Origin: Ascidiaceihabitans sp047624005
Lineage (GTDB): Bacteria > Pseudomonadota > Alphaproteobacteria > Rhodobacterales > Rhodobacteraceae
Assembly (NCBI GenBank): GCA_047624005.1
Contig: JBLHPE010000003.1
Span: 23,345-87,344, forward strand
Reading direction: 5' to 3'
DNA: 64,000 nt
Positions 18,380-27,305 of the stretch are shown one piece after another; within the stretch, counting starts at the first letter, position 1; each line of letters starts with the position of its first letter. Under the pieces are notes generated by a model. The model saw only the letters and a list, made by a program, of their open reading frames with translations, searched no databases and had not been told where the DNA came from. A program made the position numbers and the translations under genes.

Positions 18380-19831
18380 ATGTTCATCGGATTGGATTTG
18401 GGAACGTCTGGCTTGCGAGGCCTATTGGTTGACGGTGCAGGCACATCCGTGGGGTCTGCTGATGCGGCGTATGGCGTGGCGCACCCGCATAAGGGATGGT
18501 CCGAGCAAGATCCGCAATCTTGGACACAGGCGCTTGGAACAGTGATGGCTGCTTTGCGTGACGCATTCCCTGATGCATTCGCTGCTGTTCAGGGCATCGG
18601 TATATCTGGGCACATGCACGGTGCTACGTTGCTAGGTGCAAATGGAGACGTTTTGCGGCCCTGCATTCTATGGAATGACACCCGCAGTCACGTTGAAGCG
18701 GCAGCCCTTGATGCGATGCCGATGTTTAGGTCCCTGACTGGCAATATCGTTTTTCCAGGCTTTACTGCTCCCAAACTACAATGGGTTGCCAAACACGAGC
18801 CCGATGTTTTTAGGCAAATTGCAAAGGTTTTGTTACCCAAGGACTACATGAGCTATTGGCTGACGGGTGCGTATTCAGCGGACATGTCTGACAGTGCTGG
18901 TACGTCTTGGCTGGATGTTGGTGCGCGCGATTGGTCCGATGACTTGCTGGAGGCGACTGGCCTGTCACATTCACAGATGCCGACCCTGTTTGAGGGATCA
19001 CAAGTGGTTGGTACGGTACGCAGCGATCTGGCTTCGGATTATGGTTTGCCTATCGGAGTTCAAGTTGTTGCAGGCGGCGGTGACAATGCGGTGGCGGCTT
19101 GTGGTGTTGGCGCGATGTCCGAGGGGACAGGTTTTGTTTCGCTCGGGACCTCGGGTGTTTTGCTCGCGGGACGCGATGGGTTTACGCCGATGGCGGACAG
19201 TGCAGTGCATACGTTTTGCCATGCGGTTCCTGATCAGTGGTATCAAATGGGTGTCGTTTTGGCAGCCACCGATAGTTTGAATTGGCTAAGTGGAATAACT
19301 GGGCAAACTCCTGCGCAGTTGACGGCTGAATTGGGAACGAAATTGCGTTCCCCGACATCCCTTCAGTTTTACCCATACCTTTCGGGCGAACGCACACCGC
19401 ACAACGATAGCGCTGTACGTGCAGGTTTTGTCGGTTTGGATGTCGCGACGACGCGGGCGGATATGACCCAAGCGGTCTTGCAGGGTGTCAGCTTTGCACT
19501 GCGCGACAGTCTAGAGGCATTGCGCTCAACCGGTGCCAAGCTGGAGTCGGTCCTTGCAATTGGTGGCGGGGCACAATCGGCCTATTGGGTCGAGATGTTG
19601 GCGACAGTCTTAAACCTGCCTCTAGAGTTGCCAGAGCAGGGGGACTTTGGTGCAGCGTTAGGTGCTGCAAGGCTAGCAATTTGTGGTGTGACGGGTGCTG
19701 CGGTTGCTAACGTGATGACCAAACCGCCAGTGGCCAAAGTTGTCACCCCAAATGTTGCATTGCTTACAGATTATCAAATGCGTTACGATCATTTTCGAAG
19801 TAGCTTTCCTGTATGGAAATCACTGCAATGA
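18380..19831 (+). CDS. xylB: xylulokinase
   Basis: Phosphorylates D-xylulose to D-xylulose 5-phosphate. This FGGY-family kinase of 483 residues has the N-terminal ATPase motif IGLDLGTSGLRGLLVDG, the substrate signature SGHMHGATLL and ILWNDTRS, the FGGY-domain GTSGVLLAGRDG and the C-terminal ALAIGGGAQSAYW-like motif (as LAIGGGAQSAYW). The ATG at 18380 is preferred over a TTG at 18365 because AGGGGAAG lies directly upstream. No xylose isomerase gene is adjacent. The next gene on the strand, a diheme enzyme, starts 17 bases after the stop. Confidence 0.93.
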   Translation: MFIGLDLGTSGLRGLLVDGAGTSVGSADAAYGVAHPHKGWSEQDPQSWTQALGTVMAALRDAFPDAFAAVQGIGISGHMHGATLLGANGDVLRPCILWNDTRSHVEAAALDAMPMFRSLTGNIVFPGFTAPKLQWVAKHEPDVFRQIAKVLLPKDYMSYWLTGAYSADMSDSAGTSWLDVGARDWSDDLLEATGLSHSQMPTLFEGSQVVGTVRSDLASDYGLPIGVQVVAGGGDNAVAACGVGAMSEGTGFVSLGTSGVLLAGRDGFTPMADSAVHTFCHAVPDQWYQMGVVLAATDSLNWLSGITGQTPAQLTAELGTKLRSPTSLQFYPYLSGERTPHNDSAVRAGFVGLDVATTRADMTQAVLQGVSFALRDSLEALRSTGAKLESVLAIGGGAQSAYWVEMLATVLNLPLELPEQGDFGAALGAARLAICGVTGAAVANVMTKPPVAKVVTPNVALLTDYQMRYDHFRSSFPVWKSLQ

Positions 19832-19847
19832 TAGGCACGGAAGTATC

Positions 19848-21179
19848 ATGATGGGTGGATTTCAAAAGGTTGTTGGAGTGCTTGCGGGAATTGCAGCTTA
19901 TGTGCTTACAACGACAAGCGGTTCAGCGGGTCCATTGCCGTCTGCTGACGTTAACTTCCCTGAATTTGATGCGCCCCGGATCGAGCTGGGACAGTTGTTG
20001 TTTTTCGACCCAATCCTTTCAGGCAACAGAACAGTGTCTTGCGCGACGTGCCATCATCCGAAGTTTAACACTGCGGATGGCCTGTCGCTGGGCATCGGGG
20101 ATGGTGGGATTGGACTTGGGACTGACCGCAAAGTTGATGCAGCCAACCCGCCTGAAAAGCGCATTCCACGAAATGCGCCAGCCTTGTTCAACTTGGGTGC
20201 CTCTGAATTTGTCAGCTTCTTTCATGATGGGCGGCTTGAGGTCGATAAAACCCGGGCATCTGGCATTCGGACGCCGTTGGGCGGTGAAATGGAGAGCGGT
20301 TTTGCCTCACTATTGTCGGCGCAAACGATGTTCCCTGTTCTTTCGGCTGCAGAAATGGCAGGGCATTTTTCAGAGAACGATGTCTCAAAAGCCGTGCGCC
20401 AAGGGGTTCTTACGGGCGATGGTGGTGCATGGGATATTTTGGCAAAACGTGTCGAGGCGATCCCAGAATACCGTTCCCAATTTGATCCAATCATAGGCAG
20501 CGATAAATCCATTCATTTCACGGATATCTCCGATGCAATTGCAGCCTTCGTGGATTTCGAGTGGCGTGCAACAAATAGCCCTTTCGATCTGCATTTACGA
20601 CTTGGGCAACAGCTAGAGGCGCAGGCCGAAGCAGGAAAGAAATTGTTCTACGGGGATGCTGGGTGTGCCACATGCCACAGTGGCCTGTTCCAAACGGACC
20701 ATCAGTTCCATGCGATTGCGATGCCACAGATTGGGCCTGGCAAAGCAGCAGGGTTCGAGCGCCACCAGCGTGACGAAGGCAGAATGCGCGTTACAGGCAA
20801 TCTTGCCGATGCCTACGCGTTTCGCACCCCCTCATTGCGCAATGTGGCGCATACCAGCCCCTATGGTCACAGTGGCGCGTATGGAACGTTAGAAGAAGTC
20901 GTACGCCATCACCTAGACCCAGTTGGATCGCTCAATGCGTACCTCGAAGCGTCGGCGGTTTTACCTGTCGAGATCGGTAAAGATGATTTCGCATTGATGC
21001 GTAACCCTGAAGAGGTTGAAAAAATTGCAGAAGCCAATGCGTTAGCTCCGGTTGATCTAGAAGAACAAGAAATAGAGCAGATCATCGCATTCTTAAACGC
21101 GCTAACTGATCCCCAAAGCCTAAAAGGGGCGTTGGGAATTCCTGCCTCGGTGCCAAGCGGATTGCCGTTGGATCAATAA
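19848..21179 (+). CDS. diheme cytochrome c peroxidase / MauG-like enzyme
   Basis: A 443-residue exported protein with a signal peptide of about 27 residues (hydrophobic core GVLAGIAAYVL) and two haem c sites: CATCHH near residue 67 and CATCHS near residue 274. The conserved FRTPSLRNVAHTSPYGHSG region after the second haem is typical of the bacterial CCP/MauG/MbnH superfamily. The reaction could be hydrogen peroxide reduction or oxidative modification of a partner protein, as in MauG and MbnH; the residues deciding this were not assigned. ATG 19848 or the adjacent ATG 19851 is chosen since CGGAAG lies upstream. It lies 17 bases after xylB and overlaps the convergent FG-GAP gene by seven bases. 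Confidence 0.88.
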   Translation: MMGGFQKVVGVLAGIAAYVLTTTSGSAGPLPSADVNFPEFDAPRIELGQLLFFDPILSGNRTVSCATCHHPKFNTADGLSLGIGDGGIGLGTDRKVDAANPPEKRIPRNAPALFNLGASEFVSFFHDGRLEVDKTRASGIRTPLGGEMESGFASLLSAQTMFPVLSAAEMAGHFSENDVSKAVRQGVLTGDGGAWDILAKRVEAIPEYRSQFDPIIGSDKSIHFTDISDAIAAFVDFEWRATNSPFDLHLRLGQQLEAQAEAGKKLFYGDAGCATCHSGLFQTDHQFHAIAMPQIGPGKAAGFERHQRDEGRMRVTGNLADAYAFRTPSLRNVAHTSPYGHSGAYGTLEEVVRHHLDPVGSLNAYLEASAVLPVEIGKDDFALMRNPEEVEKIAEANALAPVDLEEQEIEQIIAFLNALTDPQSLKGALGIPASVPSGLPLDQ

Positions 21180-22702
21180 GGGAAGATATCTAAATCGTCC
21201 CCTGACCGTATGACCTGCAATCGTTGATTGGGCTTGGCTTTCACCCATTCACTATGCGTGCCATCTGGCCAAATGACGCGGAACGTGACGGTTTCTGCTG
21301 TGTCCAGCCCAAAGTGTTGCGGACCAAGGATGCCGCCTGCATGGCCGCCACCGATGGTTAACTCACGCAACTGTAATCCGTAGTCGTCCATCAGCTCGAT
21401 CCATCCGCCGATAGCATGGGTGTTGATGCCTTGTTGACGGGGTTCGATGGACAGCCAATTGCCAACAGCTTTGGTTGTGTTGCGATAAACCTCAAGTGGT
21501 GCAACACGATTTACGACGGCAAGGTCCAACAAGCCGTCCGCGTTGAAATCAGCTAAAGCAGCCCCACGGGCGCGATGCAAGCTTGCGATTCCTGCGGTCA
21601 AACCTGCCTCCGCAAATGTCGCATCTTCATTCTGGATTAGCAGATTGTTGGGGTCTTCGATCGCCATGCCGGGCATTTGCTGTACGTTGCCTTTCGCGAT
21701 GAACACATCATCCATTCCATCGTTTTGAACATCGCCAATACTGATGTGCCACCCTGTCGAGGGGCGACCGTCGCCGCCGGTGTAAGGCTTGTGTGCAGCA
21801 GCGCCGCGTTCAAAGGGAACGTCCTTAAATCCGGCACCATCACCGGTCCATTCCTGTAGGCGCTGGTCGCCCATCGAGGACAAAAACACATCGACTAAAC
21901 CGTTACGATCTATGTCGCGGCTGGCGATGCCCATGCCCCAAACCTCGTGATTGATCCATCCGTCATCCTCGCCGTAAAGGCGGGGTTCGCCGATTATGTC
22001 CCACAATTGTTCGGCACCGCCGCGCACGTAGTAATGGCGGTCGTTGCTAACGCGAAGATCAGGAGTTCCATCGCGCGCCCAATCCGAAAATAACATGGAT
22101 AGCGGGCAGAATCCGGGGGCGAGAGGGAGAGCGTGATAACCGTCGCCTTTAGGGCGCAGTAATAAGTTCGTGTCACATGCCTCAAATGGACCATCAGGAT
22201 CTGAACGATCGACATAGTGACCAAATGCCAAAGTGGGTAAAGTATTGCCTGCTTCCCATGTTGCCGAAAATGCTGTGGTCCATTGATCTTCAAACGTAAT
22301 GTCAGGCAAAGGCATCGGGGTGAATTGACACGATCCCAATCCGCGTAAAACCACGTCTGGGCCCACGCGCATCACAACTAAATCTAACGTGCGATCATTG
22401 TCGATATCAATTGGGTAGATGCCAGTGGTTGCACTGAGTTCAGGGGCGGGGAGTGCCTCGAAACTGATTTTACCACCTGGGTAACTGATATTGCGCCACA
22501 AGGCAGGGGGGCTTGTGCCGCCAGCCGCCATAAGGTCAAGACGGCCATCATCGTCACAATCAAATACGGCGAGGCCACCTCCAACATAATGCTCCCAACC
22601 GCCAGTATATGCGTGCGCTGGCACGGTTTGTGGCTCAAAGGTAGGATTTGCAATCGCTGAACCACCGGTCAGCGCCAAGATAGCAGCAGCTTTAACCCAC
22701 AT
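21173..22702 (-). CDS. secreted FG-GAP/VCBS and ASPIC-UnbV (CRTAC1-type) protein
   Basis: A 509-residue exported protein with a signal peptide ending near SAIANP. Calcium-type repeats of the DxDxDGxxD class are visible (FDCDDDGRLDLM, DIDNDRTLDLVV, DIDRNGLVDVFL, DVQNDGMDDVFI, DFNADGLLDLAV), predicting a beta-propeller. The last 100 residues fit the ASPIC/UnbV domain (GGWIELMDDYG, FGLDTAETVTFRVIWPDG). The function of this family in bacteria is not established. The ATG at 22702 is favoured because GGAAG lies nine bases upstream; a GTG at 22708 is possible. It overlaps the ROK gene upstream, so they are probably co-transcribed, and converges on the diheme enzyme. Confidence 0.85.
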   Translation of the reverse strand: MWVKAAAILALTGGSAIANPTFEPQTVPAHAYTGGWEHYVGGGLAVFDCDDDGRLDLMAAGGTSPPALWRNISYPGGKISFEALPAPELSATTGIYPIDIDNDRTLDLVVMRVGPDVVLRGLGSCQFTPMPLPDITFEDQWTTAFSATWEAGNTLPTLAFGHYVDRSDPDGPFEACDTNLLLRPKGDGYHALPLAPGFCPLSMLFSDWARDGTPDLRVSNDRHYYVRGGAEQLWDIIGEPRLYGEDDGWINHEVWGMGIASRDIDRNGLVDVFLSSMGDQRLQEWTGDGAGFKDVPFERGAAAHKPYTGGDGRPSTGWHISIGDVQNDGMDDVFIAKGNVQQMPGMAIEDPNNLLIQNEDATFAEAGLTAGIASLHRARGAALADFNADGLLDLAVVNRVAPLEVYRNTTKAVGNWLSIEPRQQGINTHAIGGWIELMDDYGLQLRELTIGGGHAGGILGPQHFGLDTAETVTFRVIWPDGTHSEWVKAKPNQRLQVIRSGDDLDIFPY

Positions 22703-23903
22703 CTTCACGTACTTCCTTTGCCGCCATGTCGAACACGAAATCTAGGGCGTAGGCTGCAGCACCGCGTGCCCACATCAGGTTGTCCCACTTGTGGATCACG
22801 ACGTCCGGTGGCGGTTTGTCGATTTGAACAATGGATTTTCGCATCTCCTCTATCACCTCTTGGGCGTAAAGGTGGTCAAATTGCATTTGCTCGCCTGCGA
22901 GAATGATCAACTGTGGATCAAAGACATTCACAAGGTTTGCCAGTCCAATTGCGAACATTCTCCCAGCGCGGTTCACGATGGTTTTCGCCGTTGGGTCGCC
23001 ATTTTTGGCGGCTTCTAACAACCGTTCAACACGGTTTTCTATTGGCAGGTCTGGATCAAGAAAGCCTACGCTAGCCGCCTCACGGACCAGTGCGTAGTCG
23101 GCAACATACGCCTCGAGACAACCGCGCTGTCCGCAGCGGCATAAGGCCCCTTCAAGTTGAACTTTTGTATGACCAAATTCTGCGCCACATCCGCGGGTTC
23201 CACGATAGATTTGTCCGTTTAACACGATACCCATGCCGACACCGCTTTCAATCGTTACAACGATGAAATCGGAATGATCACGCCCCAATCCAAATGTTTT
23301 TTCCGCCATAGCAACTAAGTTGGCATCGTTGTCGAGGAATGTTGGCACGCCCAATCGTTGGGTTAGAATATCGCGCAAATTGATGTTGCGTTCGCTCAGG
23401 GATGGGGACCAATAAACTGTCCCGTTTTTGGCATCGACAACCCCAGCCAATCCGACACCTATTCCAGATAGATCGTGTATGGATTTTTCATATAGCGCAG
23501 TTAATTGCGCAAGTGCGTCTGCCATCAGATCAGTTAATTCTTTGCTTGATGCAGGGCTTTTGGTGAAAGGAACTTCCAGCTCTGCCAACTGTGTGCCTTC
23601 AAAATCGACCAACATAAGGGAGATCGAGCGATCGGAGACTTTTATACCGGCGATCAAATGGGCCGCACTTGCGATTTTTAAATCGACACGTGGGCGACCA
23701 CGTTTGGTGTCTGGGGTATTCTCGGAGTCACGGGGAATCTCTTCGATTAGTCCGTCACGCAACAATTCTGCTGTGACGGTTGTGACGGTTGCGCGGCTGA
23801 TTCCCGTGTTATGGGACAGATCAATACGGGGTATCGGGCCACGGCGTTCGATCTCGCGTAGCAGAATATGCCGTCCTTGCTCGCGCTGATGTCCAAATGC
23901 CAT
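22692..23903 (-). CDS. xylR: ROK-family transcriptional repressor (XylR/NagC type)
   Basis: A 403-residue DNA-binding sugar sensor. The N-terminal winged helix contains ISRATVTTVTAELLRDGLIEE (helix-turn-helix, about 28-50, written here in part), and the ROK kinase-like domain has GVGLAGVVDAKNGT and the zinc motif CRCGQRGCLE. Divergence from xylF and location in the xylose locus suggest that it represses xylose uptake and catabolism until sugar binds. Two copies of a matching motif upstream of xylB and xylF are its likely targets. The downstream FG-GAP gene overlaps its stop, which ties that gene to the same transcript. Confidence 0.85.
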   Translation of the reverse strand: MAFGHQREQGRHILLREIERRGPIPRIDLSHNTGISRATVTTVTAELLRDGLIEEIPRDSENTPDTKRGRPRVDLKIASAAHLIAGIKVSDRSISLMLVDFEGTQLAELEVPFTKSPASSKELTDLMADALAQLTALYEKSIHDLSGIGVGLAGVVDAKNGTVYWSPSLSERNINLRDILTQRLGVPTFLDNDANLVAMAEKTFGLGRDHSDFIVVTIESGVGMGIVLNGQIYRGTRGCGAEFGHTKVQLEGALCRCGQRGCLEAYVADYALVREAASVGFLDPDLPIENRVERLLEAAKNGDPTAKTIVNRAGRMFAIGLANLVNVFDPQLIILAGEQMQFDHLYAQEVIEEMRKSIVQIDKPPPDVVIHKWDNLMWARGAAAYALDFVFDMAAKEVREDVG

Positions 23904-23984
23904 GTGTCACCCCACTCTTTGAAAAGCTTATAAGAATAAGCTGTGAATACATAAAGGATGACTTTAATTTTGCCTCAAGTCCAA

Positions 23985-24010
23985 TTTAATTTGCAATTCG
24001 AATTTAAACG
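23985..24010. promoter_or_regulatory. putative ROK-repressor operator upstream of xylF and xylR
   Basis: TTTAATTTG, seven bases, AATTTAA and ACG, matching the xylB motif with the same spacing. The arms TTTAATTT and AATTTAAA pair at seven of eight positions around an 8-base centre. A further half-site, TTTAATTTTG, lies at 23963-23972. The motif sits in the 178-base divergent region and could control both xylF and the regulator's own gene. Confidence 0.62.
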
Positions 24011-24081
24011 AGTATGAATCAATTCATCCCTGACCGCTGGGCGATTCTGGCGCGGGTTCTATAAGTTCTGGGAGGAACATC

Positions 24082-25095
24082 ATGAAACTATTGAAAACTG
24101 CAGCCGCAGTCATGACCGGTGTTGTCATGAGCACTGCCGCATGGGCCGAAGACATTGTTGTCGGTGTAAGCTGGTCTAACTTTCAAGAAGAACGCTGGAA
24201 AACAGACGAAGCAGCAATTAAAACTGCTTTGGAAGCAGCAGGTGCGAAATACATTTCCGCTGATGCACAATCTTCATCCGGCAAACAGCTGGCTGACATC
24301 GAATCTTTGATCGCTCAAGGCGCAACTGCTTTGATTATCTTGGCTCAAGACGCATCTGCGGTTGGCCCAGCGGTCCAAGCGGCATCTGACGAAGGCATCC
24401 CAGTTGTTGCCTATGACCGTCTGATCGAAGACGCGCGCGCATTCTATCTAACTTTCGACAACGTCGAAGTTGGCCGGATGCAAGCCCGTGCTGTTTTGGC
24501 TGCACAGCCAACAGGTAACTACGTTATGATCAAAGGATCGCCAACTGATCCAAACGCGGACTTCCTTCGTGGCGGTCAGCAAGAAGTGCTTCAAGCAGCT
24601 ATCGACGCGGGTGACATCACGATCGTTGCCGAAGCTTACACAGACGGTTGGGTTCCAGCGAACGCTCAGCGCAACATGGAGCAAATCCTGACAGCGCAAG
24701 ACAACAAAGTCGATGCTGTTGTTGCGTCTAACGACGGTACAGCTGGTGGTGCGGTTGCTGCATTGACAGCACAAGGCATGGAAGGCATCGCAGTTTCCGG
24801 TCAAGACGGCGACCACGCTGCTTTGAACCGTGTAGCTATCGGTACGCAAACTGTGTCCGTGTGGAAAGATGCACGCGCACTTGGCAAGGCTGCGGCTGAA
24901 GCCGCAGTAGCTTTGGCTGGCGGCAACGCTGTTGAAGGCGCAGGCGAGTGGACATCCCCAGCGGGTACAACAATGAACTCCAAGTTCCTGGAGCCAGTTG
25001 CTGTGACTGCAGACAACCTTGGTGTTGTTCTGGATGCTGGCTGGATCGAAAAAGACGCACTGTGTGCGGGTTCTTCGAATGCGGCTTGTAACTAA
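24082..25095 (+). CDS. xylF: xylose ABC transporter periplasmic binding protein
   Basis: A 337-residue periplasmic sugar-binding protein of the XylF/RbsB (Peripla_BP_4) type. The signal peptide ends at AWA-ED near residue 22; the mature protein begins IVVGVSWSNFQEERWKTDE, characteristic of XylF, with IPVVAYDRLIEDA and VSGQDGDHAALNRV further on. It captures D-xylose (or a related pentose) and delivers it to XylH. A strong GGAGGAAC precedes the ATG. Codon usage is clean and GC-rich, as expected for a highly expressed binding protein. It is followed by a stem-loop before xylH. Confidence 0.93.
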   Translation: MKLLKTAAAVMTGVVMSTAAWAEDIVVGVSWSNFQEERWKTDEAAIKTALEAAGAKYISADAQSSSGKQLADIESLIAQGATALIILAQDASAVGPAVQAASDEGIPVVAYDRLIEDARAFYLTFDNVEVGRMQARAVLAAQPTGNYVMIKGSPTDPNADFLRGGQQEVLQAAIDAGDITIVAEAYTDGWVPANAQRNMEQILTAQDNKVDAVVASNDGTAGGAVAALTAQGMEGIAVSGQDGDHAALNRVAIGTQTVSVWKDARALGKAAAEAAVALAGGNAVEGAGEWTSPAGTTMNSKFLEPVAVTADNLGVVLDAGWIEKDALCAGSSNAACN

Positions 25096-25113
25096 GACCT
25101 AAACTTTTCTTCC

Positions 25114-25142
25114 GCCCCTCCGGTCCATGTGATCGGTGGGGC
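25114..25142 (+). other. stem-loop between xylF and xylH
   Basis: GCCCC-T-CCG and CGG-T-GGGGC pair around an 11-base loop. It follows the xylF stop by 18 bases with no U-run, so it is more likely to be an mRNA-stabilising or attenuating hairpin that keeps xylF expression above that of xylHG than a complete terminator. Confidence 0.5.
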
Positions 25143-25253
25143 ACCCCATATCCCCTTTTAAATTCGTTATCGACATATGCTATGCCACCCATTTAGGTAG
25201 GCGATGCTGTCATCATGACCCTGATTTGCCACACTGCGGAGAGGCCCCGACAA

Positions 25254-26534
25254 ATGAATAGCCCAACGACAAACGGGTCCGCTAAGACCTTCTTTAACAA
25301 GCTGGGGATCGACCTTAGACTGTTGGGAATGATCGGCGCGCTGGTTATTTTGTGCGTGATGTTTGACCTTATCACTGGTGGTCGTTTCCTGACCCCGCGC
25401 AATCTGTTTAACCTCTCTGTTCAAACCGCATCTGTTGCTGTGATGGCCACAGGCATGGTGTTCGTTATCGTGACGCGCAACATCGACCTTTCCGTCGGTT
25501 CAATGCTTGGTTTCATCGGCATGACTGTTGGAGCGCTCCAAGTCTATTTTTTCCCTGACATTGTGGGCCTAGGCCACTGGTCGATCTGGATCATGGCCAG
25601 CATCGCCGCAATCATCATGGGCGCGGCCCTTGGTGCAATGCAGGGCTGGGTGGTCGGCTACCTGACCGTTCCCGCCTTTATTGTCACTCTTGGCGGTCTA
25701 CTGATTTATCGCGGTGCAATGTGGTGGGTCACGCAAGGGCAAACTGTTGCCCCGCTTGACCCGACATTCCGCCTGCTTGGTGGTGGCGCTGATGGAACTT
25801 TGGGCGAAACACTCAGCTGGGGATTCGGCATCGTTGCGTCCCTTATCGCTGTTGGCCTGATCCTTGCCAGCCGCCGCCGTAAAGCCAACCACGGCTTCAC
25901 CGTCAAACCCATTTGGGCCGAAGGTGTCTTGATTGCCTTGGCTGCGGGTCTCGTGCTGGGCTATGTTTATATCATGAATTCCTACACGATTGCGAAGGGC
26001 GCTTTGCCACGGATCGCAGAAGCACGCGGGATCGAACTGACTGAAGATTTGGTTCTTTATCACGGCGTCGCAATCCCCGTGATTATCCTGTTGGTCGTGA
26101 CCATTGGCATGACGTTGATTTCCACACGCACCCGCTTTGGACGCTACGTCTATGCGACTGGCGGGAACCCTGAAGCGGCGGAATTGTCCGGCATCAATAC
26201 ACGTATGCTAACGGTAAAAGTCTTTGCTCTTATGGGTGCCCTCACAGGCATATCTGCCATCATTGCTTCTGCAAGATTGGGTGCGGTTGATGTGGGCCTT
26301 GGAACGCTGGACGAGTTGCGTGTTATCGCGGCTGCAGTCATTGGTGGTACGGCCCTTGCGGGTGGCTTTGGCACAATCTACGGCGCGGTGATAGGTGCGC
26401 TGATCATGCAGACGTTACAGTCTGGGATGGCTTCGGTAGGGGTGGATGCCCCGCTGCAATCCATTGTTGTTGGTTTCGTACTAGTCTTTGCCGTCTATAT
26501 CGATATCGTTTACCGTCGTAAGACTGGCGCATAA
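25254..26534 (+). CDS. xylH: xylose ABC transporter permease
   Basis: A 426-residue integral membrane protein of the BPD_transp_2 (RbsC/XylH) family with about ten or more hydrophobic segments. Characteristic stretches are VTRNIDLSVGSMLGF near the N terminus, YVYATGGNPEAAELSGIN and the GGTALAGGFGTIYGAVIGAL segment near the C terminus. Length and the extra central loop (about residues 170-260) match XylH rather than RbsC. The ATG at 25254 has GAGAGG ten bases before it; the upstream ATG at 25215 adds 13 residues without support. Confidence 0.92.
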   Translation: MNSPTTNGSAKTFFNKLGIDLRLLGMIGALVILCVMFDLITGGRFLTPRNLFNLSVQTASVAVMATGMVFVIVTRNIDLSVGSMLGFIGMTVGALQVYFFPDIVGLGHWSIWIMASIAAIIMGAALGAMQGWVVGYLTVPAFIVTLGGLLIYRGAMWWVTQGQTVAPLDPTFRLLGGGADGTLGETLSWGFGIVASLIAVGLILASRRRKANHGFTVKPIWAEGVLIALAAGLVLGYVYIMNSYTIAKGALPRIAEARGIELTEDLVLYHGVAIPVIILLVVTIGMTLISTRTRFGRYVYATGGNPEAAELSGINTRMLTVKVFALMGALTGISAIIASARLGAVDVGLGTLDELRVIAAAVIGGTALAGGFGTIYGAVIGALIMQTLQSGMASVGVDAPLQSIVVGFVLVFAVYIDIVYRRKTGA

Positions 26535-26546
26535 GGGAGCATTAAA

Positions 26547-27305
26547 ATGACACAAAAAACACCCCTTGTTGAACTGCGCAACATGAGCATCGCATTTGGT
26601 GGCGTCCGCGCCGTCGACGATGTTTCGCTTGATCTACATGCTGGCGAAGTTGTTGGTCTTTTGGGCCACAACGGTGCCGGTAAGTCGACATTGGTCAAGA
26701 TGTTGTCCGGAGCCTATGGCGCTGACAGTGGCGAAATTCGGATCAATGGCGAAAAGGCCGAGATCAACAATCCACGTGATGCACGCCGCTATAACATCGA
26801 AACTATTTATCAAACGCTGGCCTTGGCTGACAATCTGGATGCGGCCAGCAATCTTTTCTTGGGACGTGAACTGGTCACGCCGATGGGCTTTGTTGACGAC
26901 GATGCTATGGAATCTGAGGCACGCAAGATCATGGCGCGGCTCAACCCAAATTTCCAAAAGTTCAGCGACCCGGTTTCGGCTTTGTCTGGTGGCCAACGAC
27001 AATCCGTGGCCATTGCACGGGCTGTTTATTTTGACGCCAAAATTTTGATCATGGACGAACCTACAGCGGCGCTTGGACCACATGAGACGCAGATGGTGTC
27101 CGAATTGATCCAAAAGCTGAAGGCCGACGGTATCGGTATCTTCCTGATCAGCCACGACATCCACGATGTGATGACCCTTTGTGATCGCGCTTCAGTGATG
27201 AAAAACGGTAAGATGGTTGGGACGGTTGATGTCGACAGTGTTACGGATGATGACCTGTTGGGAATGATCATTCTTGGCAAACACCCGCATCAAAAAGAAG
27301 CGTAA
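26547..27305 (+). CDS. xylG: xylose ABC transporter ATP-binding protein, single-domain form
   Basis: A 252-residue ATPase with one nucleotide-binding domain: Walker A GHNGAGKST (about 38-46), signature LSGGQRQS, Walker B ILIMDEPTAAL. Classical enterobacterial XylG and RbsA carry two fused domains (about 510 residues), so this is the half-size version that must dimerise. It follows xylH after 12 bases, and its stop codon shares a base with the glucokinase ATG (TAATG). Confidence 0.92.
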   Translation: MTQKTPLVELRNMSIAFGGVRAVDDVSLDLHAGEVVGLLGHNGAGKSTLVKMLSGAYGADSGEIRINGEKAEINNPRDARRYNIETIYQTLALADNLDAASNLFLGRELVTPMGFVDDDAMESEARKIMARLNPNFQKFSDPVSALSGGQRQSVAIARAVYFDAKILIMDEPTAALGPHETQMVSELIQKLKADGIGIFLISHDIHDVMTLCDRASVMKNGKMVGTVDVDSVTDDDLLGMIILGKHPHQKEA

